A stretch of DNA of 9,606 nt from Balneolaceae bacterium (GTDB lineage: Bacteria; Bacteroidota; Rhodothermia; Balneolales; Balneolaceae): the NCBI GenBank assembly GCA_003555185.1, contig PWFZ01000198.1, positions 1-9,606 on the forward strand, read 5' to 3'. Both the position numbers and the translations under genes were made by a program. The notes beneath the pieces are model-generated. The model did no database searches. It was not told the origin of the DNA and saw only the letters and a list, made by a program, of their open reading frames with translations. Positions 1 through 6,425 of the stretch are shown here, piece after piece. Position 1 is the first letter of the stretch, and the number at the start of each line of letters is the position of its first letter.

Positions 1-1940
1 ATCTTCTAAAAAGCCCGTGGATGATGATTCATCCACCGATTATTTTCGTTGGCTTTGCAATGATGACGGTACCGTTTGCATTTGCAATCGCTTCACTATG
101 GACTAAAACGTATCACGATTGGATTAAACCGGCACTTCCGTGGACGCTGGCTGCCAATCTTTGCCTTCTTACAGCTATTTTTCTTGGCGGATACTGGGCT
201 TATGAAACTCTGTCTTTCGGAGGATACTGGGCGTGGGATCCGGTAGAAAACGCTTCACTCGTTCCGTGGCTTATCGGTACAGCCGGGATTCACGCGATGA
301 TTATTCAGCGAAAAAGTGCACGAGCTCATAAGGCAGCTATCTTTTTGGCAATTCTTGCCTACATCGGTATTGTTTATCAAACATTTTTGACGAGATCGGG
401 AGTTTTAGCTGATCAATCGGTGCATAGTTTTGTAGATCTCGGCCTGTATGGTCAGCTGCTGCTATTCATTCTGGTGATGACATTCATGGGTATCGGTTTC
501 TATCTTTATCGCTATAAAGATCTGCCAAGTCCGGAGAAGGAGTCAACTATTCTGAGTCGCGAATTTATGACCTTCACAGGGTCTATGCTTCTGCTGATTC
601 TTGGACTTGTGATCATCCTGGGAACCAGTTCTCCTGTGTTGGGACGATTATTTGTAGATAATCCTACTCCGCCCGAAATGGCTTTTTACAATCAGTGGAG
701 TATGCCGATTGTAATCATAATGGCTCTGTTCACAGTGCTGGGTCAGCATTTATTCTGGAAAAGATATACATGGGAGTCACTAGCCGGAGTATTGACCATT
801 CCTTTAATTCTTACATCTATTGCTTCGGTATTAAGTATAGTGCTGGGCGATGTGAGAAGTATTTATTATATGGTCTTCATTTTTGCCGCATGGTTTGCTG
901 TAATCGGGAATGCAGCTGTTATCGTAGACCTTATGAAGAGGAAGCCAAAGCTGATTGGGGGAGCACTGAATCATATTGGGTTTGGTGTATTACTACTCGG
1001 AATTCTTGCATCTTCGGTATATACCGAGTCGCTTTTGGATGAACGTACGGCAAATTATAATCAAAGAATTGCACAGGGCGACGTGTATGATGAAGAAGGG
1101 TTTCCTGTAACAACTCCAAGAGAAATGTTTGAAATGGAGCTGAACAGTCCCAAATTGATCAACGAAAAATGGATGGTAACTTATGAGGGGTATGAACTTT
1201 CTGATTCGCCAAGGGCAGGTCAGCAAACGTATCGCCTTAAATTCGAACCCATTGATGGCGGAAGAACTTTTTATATGAATCCGGAAGTTTATCCAATGCT
1301 TACCACTTCAACTATGGATAATATTGAGTGGTCTGTTGACCCGCATGTTCGAACAGGCTGGACGAGTGATATCTATCTTTATGTTGCGGGAAGTAAGTAT
1401 GTTCAACAGGAAAACGAGCGTGTAGCTGCTATGGGCGAAATGCAGCCTGCAGTAGATCAGGAAGATGACAAGCAGACGGTAGAAATAAATAAAGGTGAAA
1501 CCGCTGAAGCAGGTGAATTTTCATTTACTTTTCAGGAGTTCTTGCCTGCTGAGGAAAATCAGCTACCTGACGATACTCAAATTGGAATTCGATCTCTGAT
1601 TCGTGTAGAGCACGTGCCAAGCGGTGAAGCATACGAAGTTGAGCCACTTTTTGCCGTCTATACTGAAGAGGGTAGAAGCTTCACTTATGCACCGACTTTA
1701 GAGATTGAAAGGTGGAGTTTGAAAGTGCAATTTACCAGTGTTCTGCCAGAGTCAGATTCAATTGAACTAACTGTAGAAGGGTTGAGCCAGTCATTCGAAG
1801 AAGATTGGATTCTCGTTGTAGCAGAAATAAAACCGTTTGTTTCGGTTGTATGGCTGGGTACCTTTTTACTGATGGGAGGTTTCTCTGTATCACTGCTCCG
1901 TCACTGGTCACGCGAGAAAAAGACCGGAGAGAATTCGTAA
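1..1940 (+). CDS. ccmF: CcmF-type cytochrome c haem lyase subunit, 5'-truncated by window
   Basis: This is the haemolyase channel protein of cytochrome c maturation, an inner-membrane protein that takes haem and attaches it to apocytochrome c on the outer face. The frame is open from base 3, so the gene starts upstream; residues below count from the ATG at 21. Visible hallmarks: the MMIHPP motif (1-6), the WWD-type haem motif GGYWAWDPVENASLVPWL (67-84), and histidines at 4, 91, 135 (SVHSF) and 318 (ALNHIG), which match in context the four haem-linked histidines known in E. coli CcmF. About ten hydrophobic segments lie between 5 and 333. A soluble, presumably periplasmic region spans about 335-603, and a last membrane span follows the KPF motif (604-626). 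That soluble region looks much longer than in E. coli CcmF and may contain two related beta modules (about 385-455 and 495-590). The stop is TAA at 1938-1940. Family assignment is firm; about 160 N-terminal residues are probably missing. Confidence 0.93.
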   Translation, partial: LLKSPWMMIHPPIIFVGFAMMTVPFAFAIASLWTKTYHDWIKPALPWTLAANLCLLTAIFLGGYWAYETLSFGGYWAWDPVENASLVPWLIGTAGIHAMIIQRKSARAHKAAIFLAILAYIGIVYQTFLTRSGVLADQSVHSFVDLGLYGQLLLFILVMTFMGIGFYLYRYKDLPSPEKESTILSREFMTFTGSMLLLILGLVIILGTSSPVLGRLFVDNPTPPEMAFYNQWSMPIVIIMALFTVLGQHLFWKRYTWESLAGVLTIPLILTSIASVLSIVLGDVRSIYYMVFIFAAWFAVIGNAAVIVDLMKRKPKLIGGALNHIGFGVLLLGILASSVYTESLLDERTANYNQRIAQGDVYDEEGFPVTTPREMFEMELNSPKLINEKWMVTYEGYELSDSPRAGQQTYRLKFEPIDGGRTFYMNPEVYPMLTTSTMDNIEWSVDPHVRTGWTSDIYLYVAGSKYVQQENERVAAMGEMQPAVDQEDDKQTVEINKGETAEAGEFSFTFQEFLPAEENQLPDDTQIGIRSLIRVEHVPSGEAYEVEPLFAVYTEEGRSFTYAPTLEIERWSLKVQFTSVLPESDSIELTVEGLSQSFEEDWILVVAEIKPFVSVVWLGTFLLMGGFSVSLLRHWSREKKTGENS

Positions 1941-1958
1941 TCAGAGAACGTCGCTGAA

Positions 1959-1986
1959 TTCACTATTATAACATCGTAATAGTGAA
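1959..1986. repeat. Perfect 10-bp inverted repeat downstream of ccmF
   Basis: TTCACTATTA at 1959-1968 and TAATAGTGAA at 1977-1986 are exact reverse complements separated by 8 bases. The repeat lies in the 60-bp gap between ccmF and the next gene, ending 14 bases before its proposed start. The stem is AT-rich and no T-run follows on the plus strand, so a classical intrinsic terminator is not clear. It could be a weak terminator, an mRNA-processing or stabilising hairpin, or an operator. Only the repeat itself is certain. Confidence 0.7.
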
Positions 1987-2000
1987 CCAACCAATTTGAA

Positions 2001-2696
2001 TTGCTAACTCTTCGAACTACATATAAAAAGCTAATTGGGATGGGCCTTTTTTCCTGTCTCTTTTTGCTTATACCCGTCTTAGCTCATTCACAGGCAGATC
2101 CTAAAGGTGCACTCATACGATCAGCAATTCTTCCCGGATGGGGACATTATTACGTCGATAAATCTGACTGGAAACGCGGAAAATATCACCTTGGAGCTGA
2201 TCTTATTTTAATAATGGGTTACTTTGGGCTTGATGCGCGAGCCTCAAATATTGAGAATCAGTTTATTACTCTTGCAAATCTAAGAGCTGATGCGTCTATT
2301 GCTGAACGAGACAGGGCGTACAGGCTGGCAATCAGTCAATTTAATTCTCTTGCTGAATACAATGATTTTCAGCGCAGAAGCAGAAACTGGAATCTCATTC
2401 TTGATGATACTACTGAAAACAGATGGCACTGGAATAGTATTGATGACAGAATTCGGTACAGGGATTTACGACAAGATGCCGATCAAATAAGAACGCAATT
2501 GCCCGCTGTTATAGGGTTATTGGTTGTAAACCGAGTAATAAGTGGTATCAGTGCATTTACGAGAGCAAGAGATAATCGTGATGTACCAAAAGTAAGCGTT
2601 TTGCCTGCACATTCAGGATCGAACATCACAGGAATTGTAGCCAATATGAATATTGTATTTTTGTATGACACGATGGAAGTTCATAATAGAGTTTGA
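2001..2696 (+). CDS. Secreted/envelope protein, DUF5683-like
   Basis: A 231-residue protein without an assigned biochemical function. The N-terminus looks like a Sec signal peptide: basic residues (RTTYKK), a hydrophobic stretch (about 11-28) and a likely cleavage site near AHSQA (28-32). The sequence after it, PKGALIRSAILPGWGHYY (34-51), resembles the conserved start of DUF5683-type proteins of Bacteroidota-like bacteria, in which short hydrophobic helices follow. A second hydrophobic stretch occurs at about 61-77 and another near 168-183. The middle is rich in charged residues and Arg/Asn. I chose the TTG at 2001 because it retains the basic n-region of the signal peptide. The ATG at 2040 would leave a hydrophobic core with no positive residues. 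Neither start has a good Shine-Dalgarno. The 3' end overlaps truA by 32 bases, suggesting co-transcription. The family link rests on pattern memory and is tentative; the gene itself is well supported. Confidence 0.75.
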   Translation: MLTLRTTYKKLIGMGLFSCLFLLIPVLAHSQADPKGALIRSAILPGWGHYYVDKSDWKRGKYHLGADLILIMGYFGLDARASNIENQFITLANLRADASIAERDRAYRLAISQFNSLAEYNDFQRRSRNWNLILDDTTENRWHWNSIDDRIRYRDLRQDADQIRTQLPAVIGLLVVNRVISGISAFTRARDNRDVPKVSVLPAHSGSNITGIVANMNIVFLYDTMEVHNRV

Positions 2697-3396
2697 GGGA
2701 ACTGATTTCAGCGGCTGGCAGAAACAGCCCGATCAGAGGACTGTGCAGGGAGAGCTTGAGACTGCACTATCTACGTTGTTTCAGCAGCCTGTACTTACAA
2801 TGGGTCAGGGCAGGACTGATGCAGGAGTGCATGCAAGGGCACAGGTTGCTCATGCAGACCTTCCGTCCACAATTACTGTGGACAAGCTTCTGCACGCCTT
2901 CAGAGGCCTGCTTCCGAAAGATATGGCGGTGATTGATGCTAGTCCTGTTAATAAAGATTTTCATGCCAGATTTGATGCTGTCAGCCGTAGCTATCGTTAC
3001 CAAATTTCGCTTCAACAGAATCCTATTTATCGCAGAGTTGTGTGGGCAATTCATCAACAGCCGGACTTTGAACTATTGGATCAATGTGCATCAATGGTTT
3101 CAGGTGAGCATAACTTTATCAACTTCTGCATACCACCAGATCAGAAAGAAATGACGACTATTTCTACCATTGAAAAAAGTATCTGGACAAAGGAAGGGCC
3201 ACTTTTGGTGTATCAAATCGAGGGGAATCGGTTTTTGCGGCACCTGGTTCGCCGTTTAGTGGGTACGATGATTTGGGTAGGAACGGGTAAACTTACCGTT
3301 GATCAGTTTGAGAGCCTGTTGATCGGAAAAGAAGTCAAGAAAAAGGGGCATACAGCCCCGTCTACAGGTTTGATTTTAGAGAGTGTGAAGTATTGA
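2665..3396 (+). CDS. truA: tRNA pseudouridine(38-40) synthase TruA
   Basis: Converts uridines 38-40 of the tRNA anticodon arm to pseudouridine in the cytoplasm. From the ATG at 2665 the protein has 243 residues, a normal TruA length. It begins MTRWKFIIEFEGTDFSGWQK, the typical first strand of the family. The catalytic motif GRTDAGVHA is present, with the nucleophilic Asp at residue 52. Also visible are the SRSYRYQI strand (about 106-113) and the C-terminal FLRHLVRRLVGTMIWVG helix (about 190-206), which corresponds to the family's FL-x-x-MVR-x-x-VG block. The frame is open back to a TTG at 2653, but that would add only YFC-type residues before the natural start. The gene overlaps the preceding envelope protein gene by 32 bases, pointing to one transcript, and converges with the minus-strand cluster whose last stop is only 14 bases away. 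Confidence 0.95.
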   Translation: MTRWKFIIEFEGTDFSGWQKQPDQRTVQGELETALSTLFQQPVLTMGQGRTDAGVHARAQVAHADLPSTITVDKLLHAFRGLLPKDMAVIDASPVNKDFHARFDAVSRSYRYQISLQQNPIYRRVVWAIHQQPDFELLDQCASMVSGEHNFINFCIPPDQKEMTTISTIEKSIWTKEGPLLVYQIEGNRFLRHLVRRLVGTMIWVGTGKLTVDQFESLLIGKEVKKKGHTAPSTGLILESVKY

Positions 3397-3408
3397 TCAT
3401 TTCTTCAC
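3385..3408. terminator. Possible small bidirectional hairpin at truA / fusion-gene convergence
   Basis: GTGAAG at 3385-3390 and CTTCAC at 3403-3408 form a 6-bp inverted repeat with a 12-base loop. It straddles the truA stop codon and ends just before the convergent minus-strand gene. An AT-rich stretch (TTAATTTT) follows on the plus strand from 3411. The short stem and long loop make this a weak terminator candidate. Confidence 0.25.
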
Positions 3409-3410
3409 GG

Positions 3411-4216
3411 TTAATTTTCATATTCATCATGCAAACGCCACCACTGGTAGGGTGGGGTCTGAGGCCGGCTTTCAGGAGAGTCCTCCCAGGTTTCCTGGCG
3501 GCCGAATGGAGTTAGATCCAGTAACCTGAAGTGAGTATCAAACAGCTCCTCGCCACGCGCAGTGGTGTAATACGTTCTGTATACGTGGTTTTCGTTACGA
3601 ATAAATACATTGACTGCGAAACCCCGTCCGGCTCCAAAAGCATCGGCAAAACGGCGTCCGTGATCGGTATACCACGGGGCGTTCCAGTTCATCCGTTTTT
3701 GCAGAGCAATGATCTCCTCCTGTGGTGCCGGAGAAGTAAACACAAATGTGGTATCACGCGCGTTTACGTGAGACAGATTGTGGCCGATGTTATCCATTAC
3801 CATTGAGCAGCCCGAACAGGGTTTTGCTCCCGGTTCAAGCATGGCACAACCATATTTTTCGGCCCAAAATTCTTTCTTTAAGGGAATTTGAATTGAACCG
3901 CCCTCAGAAAGGGCGTGAAACACTTTTTCGGCTTCTTCTGCACTTTCGGGTTCAAGAGTGATATAAAAGTTATTACCAATAGTCAGAGATTCATCCATCG
4001 AATCTATTACATCAGTTCCCATTAAATTGACATTGCCAAGTGGCAATCCAATGTGGCAATTTTGTCCCGTTCTGAATCGGAGACATTCATAGGGTTCCCA
4101 TCAATATCACCGAAACGGAGTATTTCTGTCAGTTCAACATCAAAAACCGATTGGTAATAATTGAATGCTTCTTCAGTGTTTCCATTAAAATAGAGGTAAG
4201 GGTGTGCAGTTTTCAT
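3411..4216 (-). pseudogene. PhnB-like VOC domain fused to DUF899 C-terminal domain, frameshifted
   Basis: Two domains of different families occupy one locus. From the ATG at 4216, residues 1-54 (MKTAHPYLYFNGNTEEAFNY...) are the first half of a PhnB-like VOC protein. The frame then breaks near 4055: restoring one G on the plus strand (C on the coding strand) turns GCC-ACA-TTG into GCC-CAC-ATT-GGA-TTG and restores the family-typical H-I-G-L-P-L-G. The second frame (LPLG from 4046) completes the VOC part through KKEFWAEKYG. It then passes at about 3848-3830, without a stop, into a DUF899 C-terminal region: CSGC (3818-3807), NARDTTF, MNWNAPWY, and LLDLTPFGRQETWEDSP near the end. Restored length is 268 residues. 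The VOC part lacks its final strand (the usual tail ending in a WMVN-like sequence). The DUF899 part lacks about 80 N-terminal residues relative to the complete copy at 5509-6276. With the frame as given, only a fragment from TTG 4046 or ATG 4022 could express the DUF899 part. It is last in the minus-strand cluster, 49 bases after the reductase gene. Domain calls are strong; whether it is functional, decaying or carries a sequencing error is open. Confidence 0.75.
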
Positions 4217-4265
4217 AATCTCATTTTTTTTTAATTATTGGTTAACAGGAATTCACCTTTTCACG

Positions 4266-4934
4266 TCACCATTTATCGTCCGCCATTTTTTTACGCCTTA
4301 CAAATTCCTTATTGCTCGGCTCGGCACTTGGGAAAGAACCAGTCTTGATATCACCGTTTGGTACATAGGTACTCATCACAACACCGGTGGTCGAAATCTT
4401 TGAGTTGACTAAATGCAGTGCGGAGGGGTTCGCAGTTTCGCTGAAGAGGCGCTTACCACGCCCAAGCACCACCGGGAATGTCCACACATTATATTCATCG
4501 ATTATTGAGGAAGCCTGTAGCGTCTGAATCAAATTGCTGCTGCCGATTATCTGCAGATCGGGGCCCGGCTGGGCCTTCAGAGCGATGATCGCGGGTACGA
4601 TATCACCGCGTAGCAGGGTCGAGTTATTCCAGTGTAGCTTTGTCCTCGTGCGCGAAGCAACATACTTTTTCGCCTCATTGAGTGTAATCGCAACCGGATG
4701 GTCATCCGGCTGGTAAGGCCAGTATGCTTCGAATATCTCATAAGTCCTGCGCCCAAGCACCAGCTCACGATCCTTGCCGTCGAAACCTGATGCTGACATA
4801 TCCATGCTCTCGTCCGCATAATTGAACATCCAGCCGCCCATGTTAAAGCTGCCGGTAGGATCTTCTTCGGGCCCTCCGGGTGCTTGCATGATACCGTCTA
4901 GCGACACAAATGCAGATACGATTAATTTTCTCAT
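4266..4934 (-). CDS. RibD-C/DHFR-fold reductase family protein
   Basis: A 222-residue protein of the RibD C-terminal / dihydrofolate-reductase-like superfamily. These are small cytoplasmic NAD(P)H-binding proteins of mostly unknown substrate. Starting at the ATG at 4934 it reads MRKLIVSAFVSLDGIMQAPG, the typical first strand and loop. Further family signatures are LVLGRRTYEIFEAYWP (58-73), the glycine turn IIGSSNLIQTL (129-139) and VVLGRGKRLF (155-164). The frame is open farther upstream, but those codons overlap the VOC gene and do not resemble the family, so ATG 4934 is preferred. Only 4 bases separate it from the VOC stop, which argues for translational coupling in one operon. The DNA is clearly richer in GC than its surroundings (40 of 60 bases at 4561-4620), suggesting separate acquisition. 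It is not the folate-pathway FolA by sequence; substrate unknown. Confidence 0.88.
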   Translation of the reverse strand: MRKLIVSAFVSLDGIMQAPGGPEEDPTGSFNMGGWMFNYADESMDMSASGFDGKDRELVLGRRTYEIFEAYWPYQPDDHPVAITLNEAKKYVASRTRTKLHWNNSTLLRGDIVPAIIALKAQPGPDLQIIGSSNLIQTLQASSIIDEYNVWTFPVVLGRGKRLFSETANPSALHLVNSKISTTGVVMSTYVPNGDIKTGSFPSAEPSNKEFVRRKKMADDKW

Positions 4935-4938
4935 AGAT

Positions 4939-5358
4939 TTATTTTCCGTTATAAAATACATTCCACTTATGCCCATCGGGATCGGCAAAACCGCATCCGT
5001 ACCAGTTGTTTTCTATTACGGCAGGTTCGCTAAAGATTGATCCACCTGCCTGATTTACCTGTTCAACCCAGGTGTGCACTTCTTCGCGACTGGTAGCGCC
5101 TATGGTAAACATGATCTCGCTTCCTTTGGTCAAATTGGCGGCATCACCTGCCGAGTGCAATTCAAATATCTCTTCGTCAAAGAAGTGTACTACGAATTCA
5201 TTCTCACCGACTAAAAAACTGGCCAGTTGTTCACTTTTATGGTCTCCATTCGGCCGAAAACCCAAGTCGGTATAAAATTTTCTGGTTCGCTCTACGTCTT
5301 TTACAGCCAGGTTTGACCATACTTGTCGATTTCGGATGAATGATTCTGTTTTGCTCAT
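4939..5358 (-). CDS. VOC (glyoxalase/bleomycin-resistance fold) family protein
   Basis: A 139-residue single-domain vicinal-oxygen-chelate protein, a fold used by metal-dependent lyases, dioxygenases and antibiotic-sequestering proteins. The first beta-alpha unit is visible in VWSNLAVKDVERTRKFYTDLGF (13-34, shown here as its key part). The second half ends with the family signature FADPDGHKWNVFY (124-136). Possible metal ligands typical of the fold, such as His59 in VVHFF and Glu/His near the C-terminus, cannot be assigned with certainty. Length is that of a standard two-module VOC protein, so it is complete. The ATG at 5358 follows directly on the stop codon of a short frame-broken ORF (TAA-ATG), and its own stop lies 4 bases before the reductase gene. 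It is thus embedded in the minus-strand operon. Substrate cannot be predicted; the paired reductase and DUF899 genes suggest a shared, perhaps detoxifying, role (inference). Confidence 0.88.
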   Translation of the reverse strand: MSKTESFIRNRQVWSNLAVKDVERTRKFYTDLGFRPNGDHKSEQLASFLVGENEFVVHFFDEEIFELHSAGDAANLTKGSEIMFTIGATSREEVHTWVEQVNQAGGSIFSEPAVIENNWYGCGFADPDGHKWNVFYNGK

Positions 5359-5519
5359 TTAATTCAGGGTTTGTTCTATGTGATTAATGTTTTTTGTTAC
5401 CAGCTCAGTGTCCATATACTCCAGCAAATCTTTCAGTTCGAATCAGTCCAAACTTTGTCGATTTCCTTATTAGTATGCATACCGGACAATCTACTTTCTG
5501 TCCCACTTTTAATATTCAT
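5359..5519 (-). pseudogene. Short frame-broken ORF between DUF899 and VOC genes
   Basis: On the minus strand an ATG at 5519 overlaps the DUF899 stop codon (ATGAATATTAA). It opens 28 codons (MNIKSGTESRLSG, MHTNKEIDKVWTDSN) before a TGA at 5435-5433. In the frame shifted by one base, ELKDLLEYMDTELVTKNINH continues through IEQTLN to a TAA at 5361-5359, directly abutting the ATG of the VOC gene. The interval is 161 bases, one short of 54 codons. A single missing base near 5435-5440 would therefore restore a 53-residue protein fitting exactly between its neighbours with operon-style junctions. I do not recognise the protein. It could be a decayed small gene, the remnant of a longer gene after deletion, a sequence error, or chance. 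The stop/start junctions are the main argument for a gene. Confidence 0.4.
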
Positions 5520-6276
5520 CGGGATTCAAAATTTTATCACTCCCTGCCTGTATGCCGAGTCCGGTTGCACGGCCTTTTAGCTCTTCCCATTCTTCCTGGC
5601 GTCCGAGTGCTGTCAAATCGAGAAAGTAATTTGCCCCGCCAACCGCATCCACGCCTCGGCCGTATGTGGAGTAGGTGTGATAAATGTTGTTGTCTTTGCG
5701 CAGGAAACAGCTCAGCCCCGGTTGTTCTCCACTGGTATGATAATGCTGTCCCAAATGCTCAAGGGTAGCCTGATCGCGATAGTTGTACGTCACGGGGGTA
5801 ACGGATTCATTTTGCGTGACGTGAAAATCGTAGTTAAAATCACTTTCGTATGAGGAGTACCACGGCATTGTCCATCCCATACGTTTTTTAAACAATTGAA
5901 TTTTATGGAACGGTGCTCTCGACACCAATGCAAATGAGGTAGAACGAGTGTGCAGGTGATGAAGATGTCCCCTTGAAATGTGATCGCCCCAGGCTGAACA
6001 GCTACGGCAGCCCTGTTCCCAATCAGGGTCAAACATAAAGTGATAAATAATGAGCTGCATTCGGCCTTCGAAGAGATCAAGAAGACCCATCCTTCCATCT
6101 GGTCCTTCAAATTCATAATCCTTGCCAATGTTTACCATGGGCAGCCTCCGCCGCTCGGCGTTAAGTTGATCTCTTTTTCGGGTAAATTCTTTCTCTTTTT
6201 TCAGCAGCTTCTTTCGCTCTACGAGCCACTCATTACGTTTTACTATGTTCGGTAATGCGATGGTTTGTTTTGTCAT
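5509..6276 (-). CDS. DUF899 family thioredoxin-like protein, complete copy
   Basis: A 255-residue protein of the DUF899 family, which has a thioredoxin-like fold but no established reaction. The N-terminal part (about 14-46) is a strongly charged helix rich in Lys/Arg/Glu. LLDLFEGRMQLIIYHFMF (65-82) gives the first core strand. The conserved cysteine pair follows as C90-R-S-C93, then LVSRAP (117-122), KKRMGWTMPWYSSYESDFNY (130-149) and, near the end, FLDLTALGRQEEWEELKGR. All blocks expected of the family are present, so this copy is complete, unlike the fused DUF899 fragment at 3411-3845, from which it differs strongly in sequence. The ATG at 6276 is chosen for the MTKQTIALPNIV start that matches family N-termini; no clear Shine-Dalgarno precedes it. 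It is the first gene of the minus-strand cluster and is divergent from the GlxA-type regulator across 149 bases. Confidence 0.9.
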   Translation of the reverse strand: MTKQTIALPNIVKRNEWLVERKKLLKKEKEFTRKRDQLNAERRRLPMVNIGKDYEFEGPDGRMGLLDLFEGRMQLIIYHFMFDPDWEQGCRSCSAWGDHISRGHLHHLHTRSTSFALVSRAPFHKIQLFKKRMGWTMPWYSSYESDFNYDFHVTQNESVTPVTYNYRDQATLEHLGQHYHTSGEQPGLSCFLRKDNNIYHTYSTYGRGVDAVGGANYFLDLTALGRQEEWEELKGRATGLGIQAGSDKILNPDEY

Positions 6277-6335
6277 AAGATCGTTACTGGAAGGTTAAAA
6301 AGGTGGTTATCAATAACTGATACAATGAGTTACCT

Positions 6336-6365
6336 TAAATTTAACTGATCAAACCGTAATTCAAA
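6336..6365 (-). promoter_or_regulatory. Candidate Bacteroidota-type promoter for the DUF899-VOC-reductase cluster
   Basis: On the minus strand, TTTG (plus-strand CAAA, 6362-6365) is followed after 18 bases by TAAATTTA (6336-6343). That is one mismatch from the TAnnTTTG element known for Bacteroidota primary sigma factors, at near-normal spacing. Transcription would start around 6330, giving a leader of about 54 bases before the DUF899 ATG. This is consensus matching by eye in an AT-rich spacer, so confidence is low. Confidence 0.3.
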
Positions 6366-6378
6366 GGGGGGATTACGA

Positions 6379-6393
6379 CAACCTTTCGGGTTG
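6379..6393. promoter_or_regulatory. Small inverted repeat in the divergent spacer, possible operator
   Basis: CAACC (6379-6383) and GGTTG (6389-6393) form a 5-bp inverted repeat around TTTCG, inside the 149-bp spacer shared by the regulator and the DUF899 cluster. It sits upstream of both candidate promoters. It could be a regulator contact or an RNA hairpin, but a 5-bp repeat may easily be chance. The rest of the spacer shows only a run of six G (6366-6371) and AT-rich promoter-like sequence. Confidence 0.2.
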
Positions 6394-6421
6394 AATGCGA
6401 CACCCGGCTTTGATAAATTTA
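6391..6421 (+). promoter_or_regulatory. Candidate promoter of the GlxA-type regulator
   Basis: TTG at 6391-6393 is followed after 20 bases by TAAATTTA at 6414-6421, one mismatch from the Bacteroidota TAnnTTTG element and with consensus spacing. The element ends only 4 bases before the ATG at 6426, so the transcript would be nearly leaderless. This close position weakens the call. Confidence 0.22.
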
Positions 6422-6425
6422 ATAC

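Noticed and set aside
3531..3961. Plus-strand ORFs opposite the fusion gene
   Set aside because: They overlap the strongly recognisable DUF899 coding frame on the other strand and show no domain or composition of their own.
4040..4075. Programmed -1 ribosomal frameshifting joining the two PhnB frames
   Set aside because: The shift has the right direction, but the bases around the crossing (GAC AAA ATT GCC) do not form an X-XXY-YYZ slippery heptamer, and I saw no strong downstream hairpin. A missing base explains it better.
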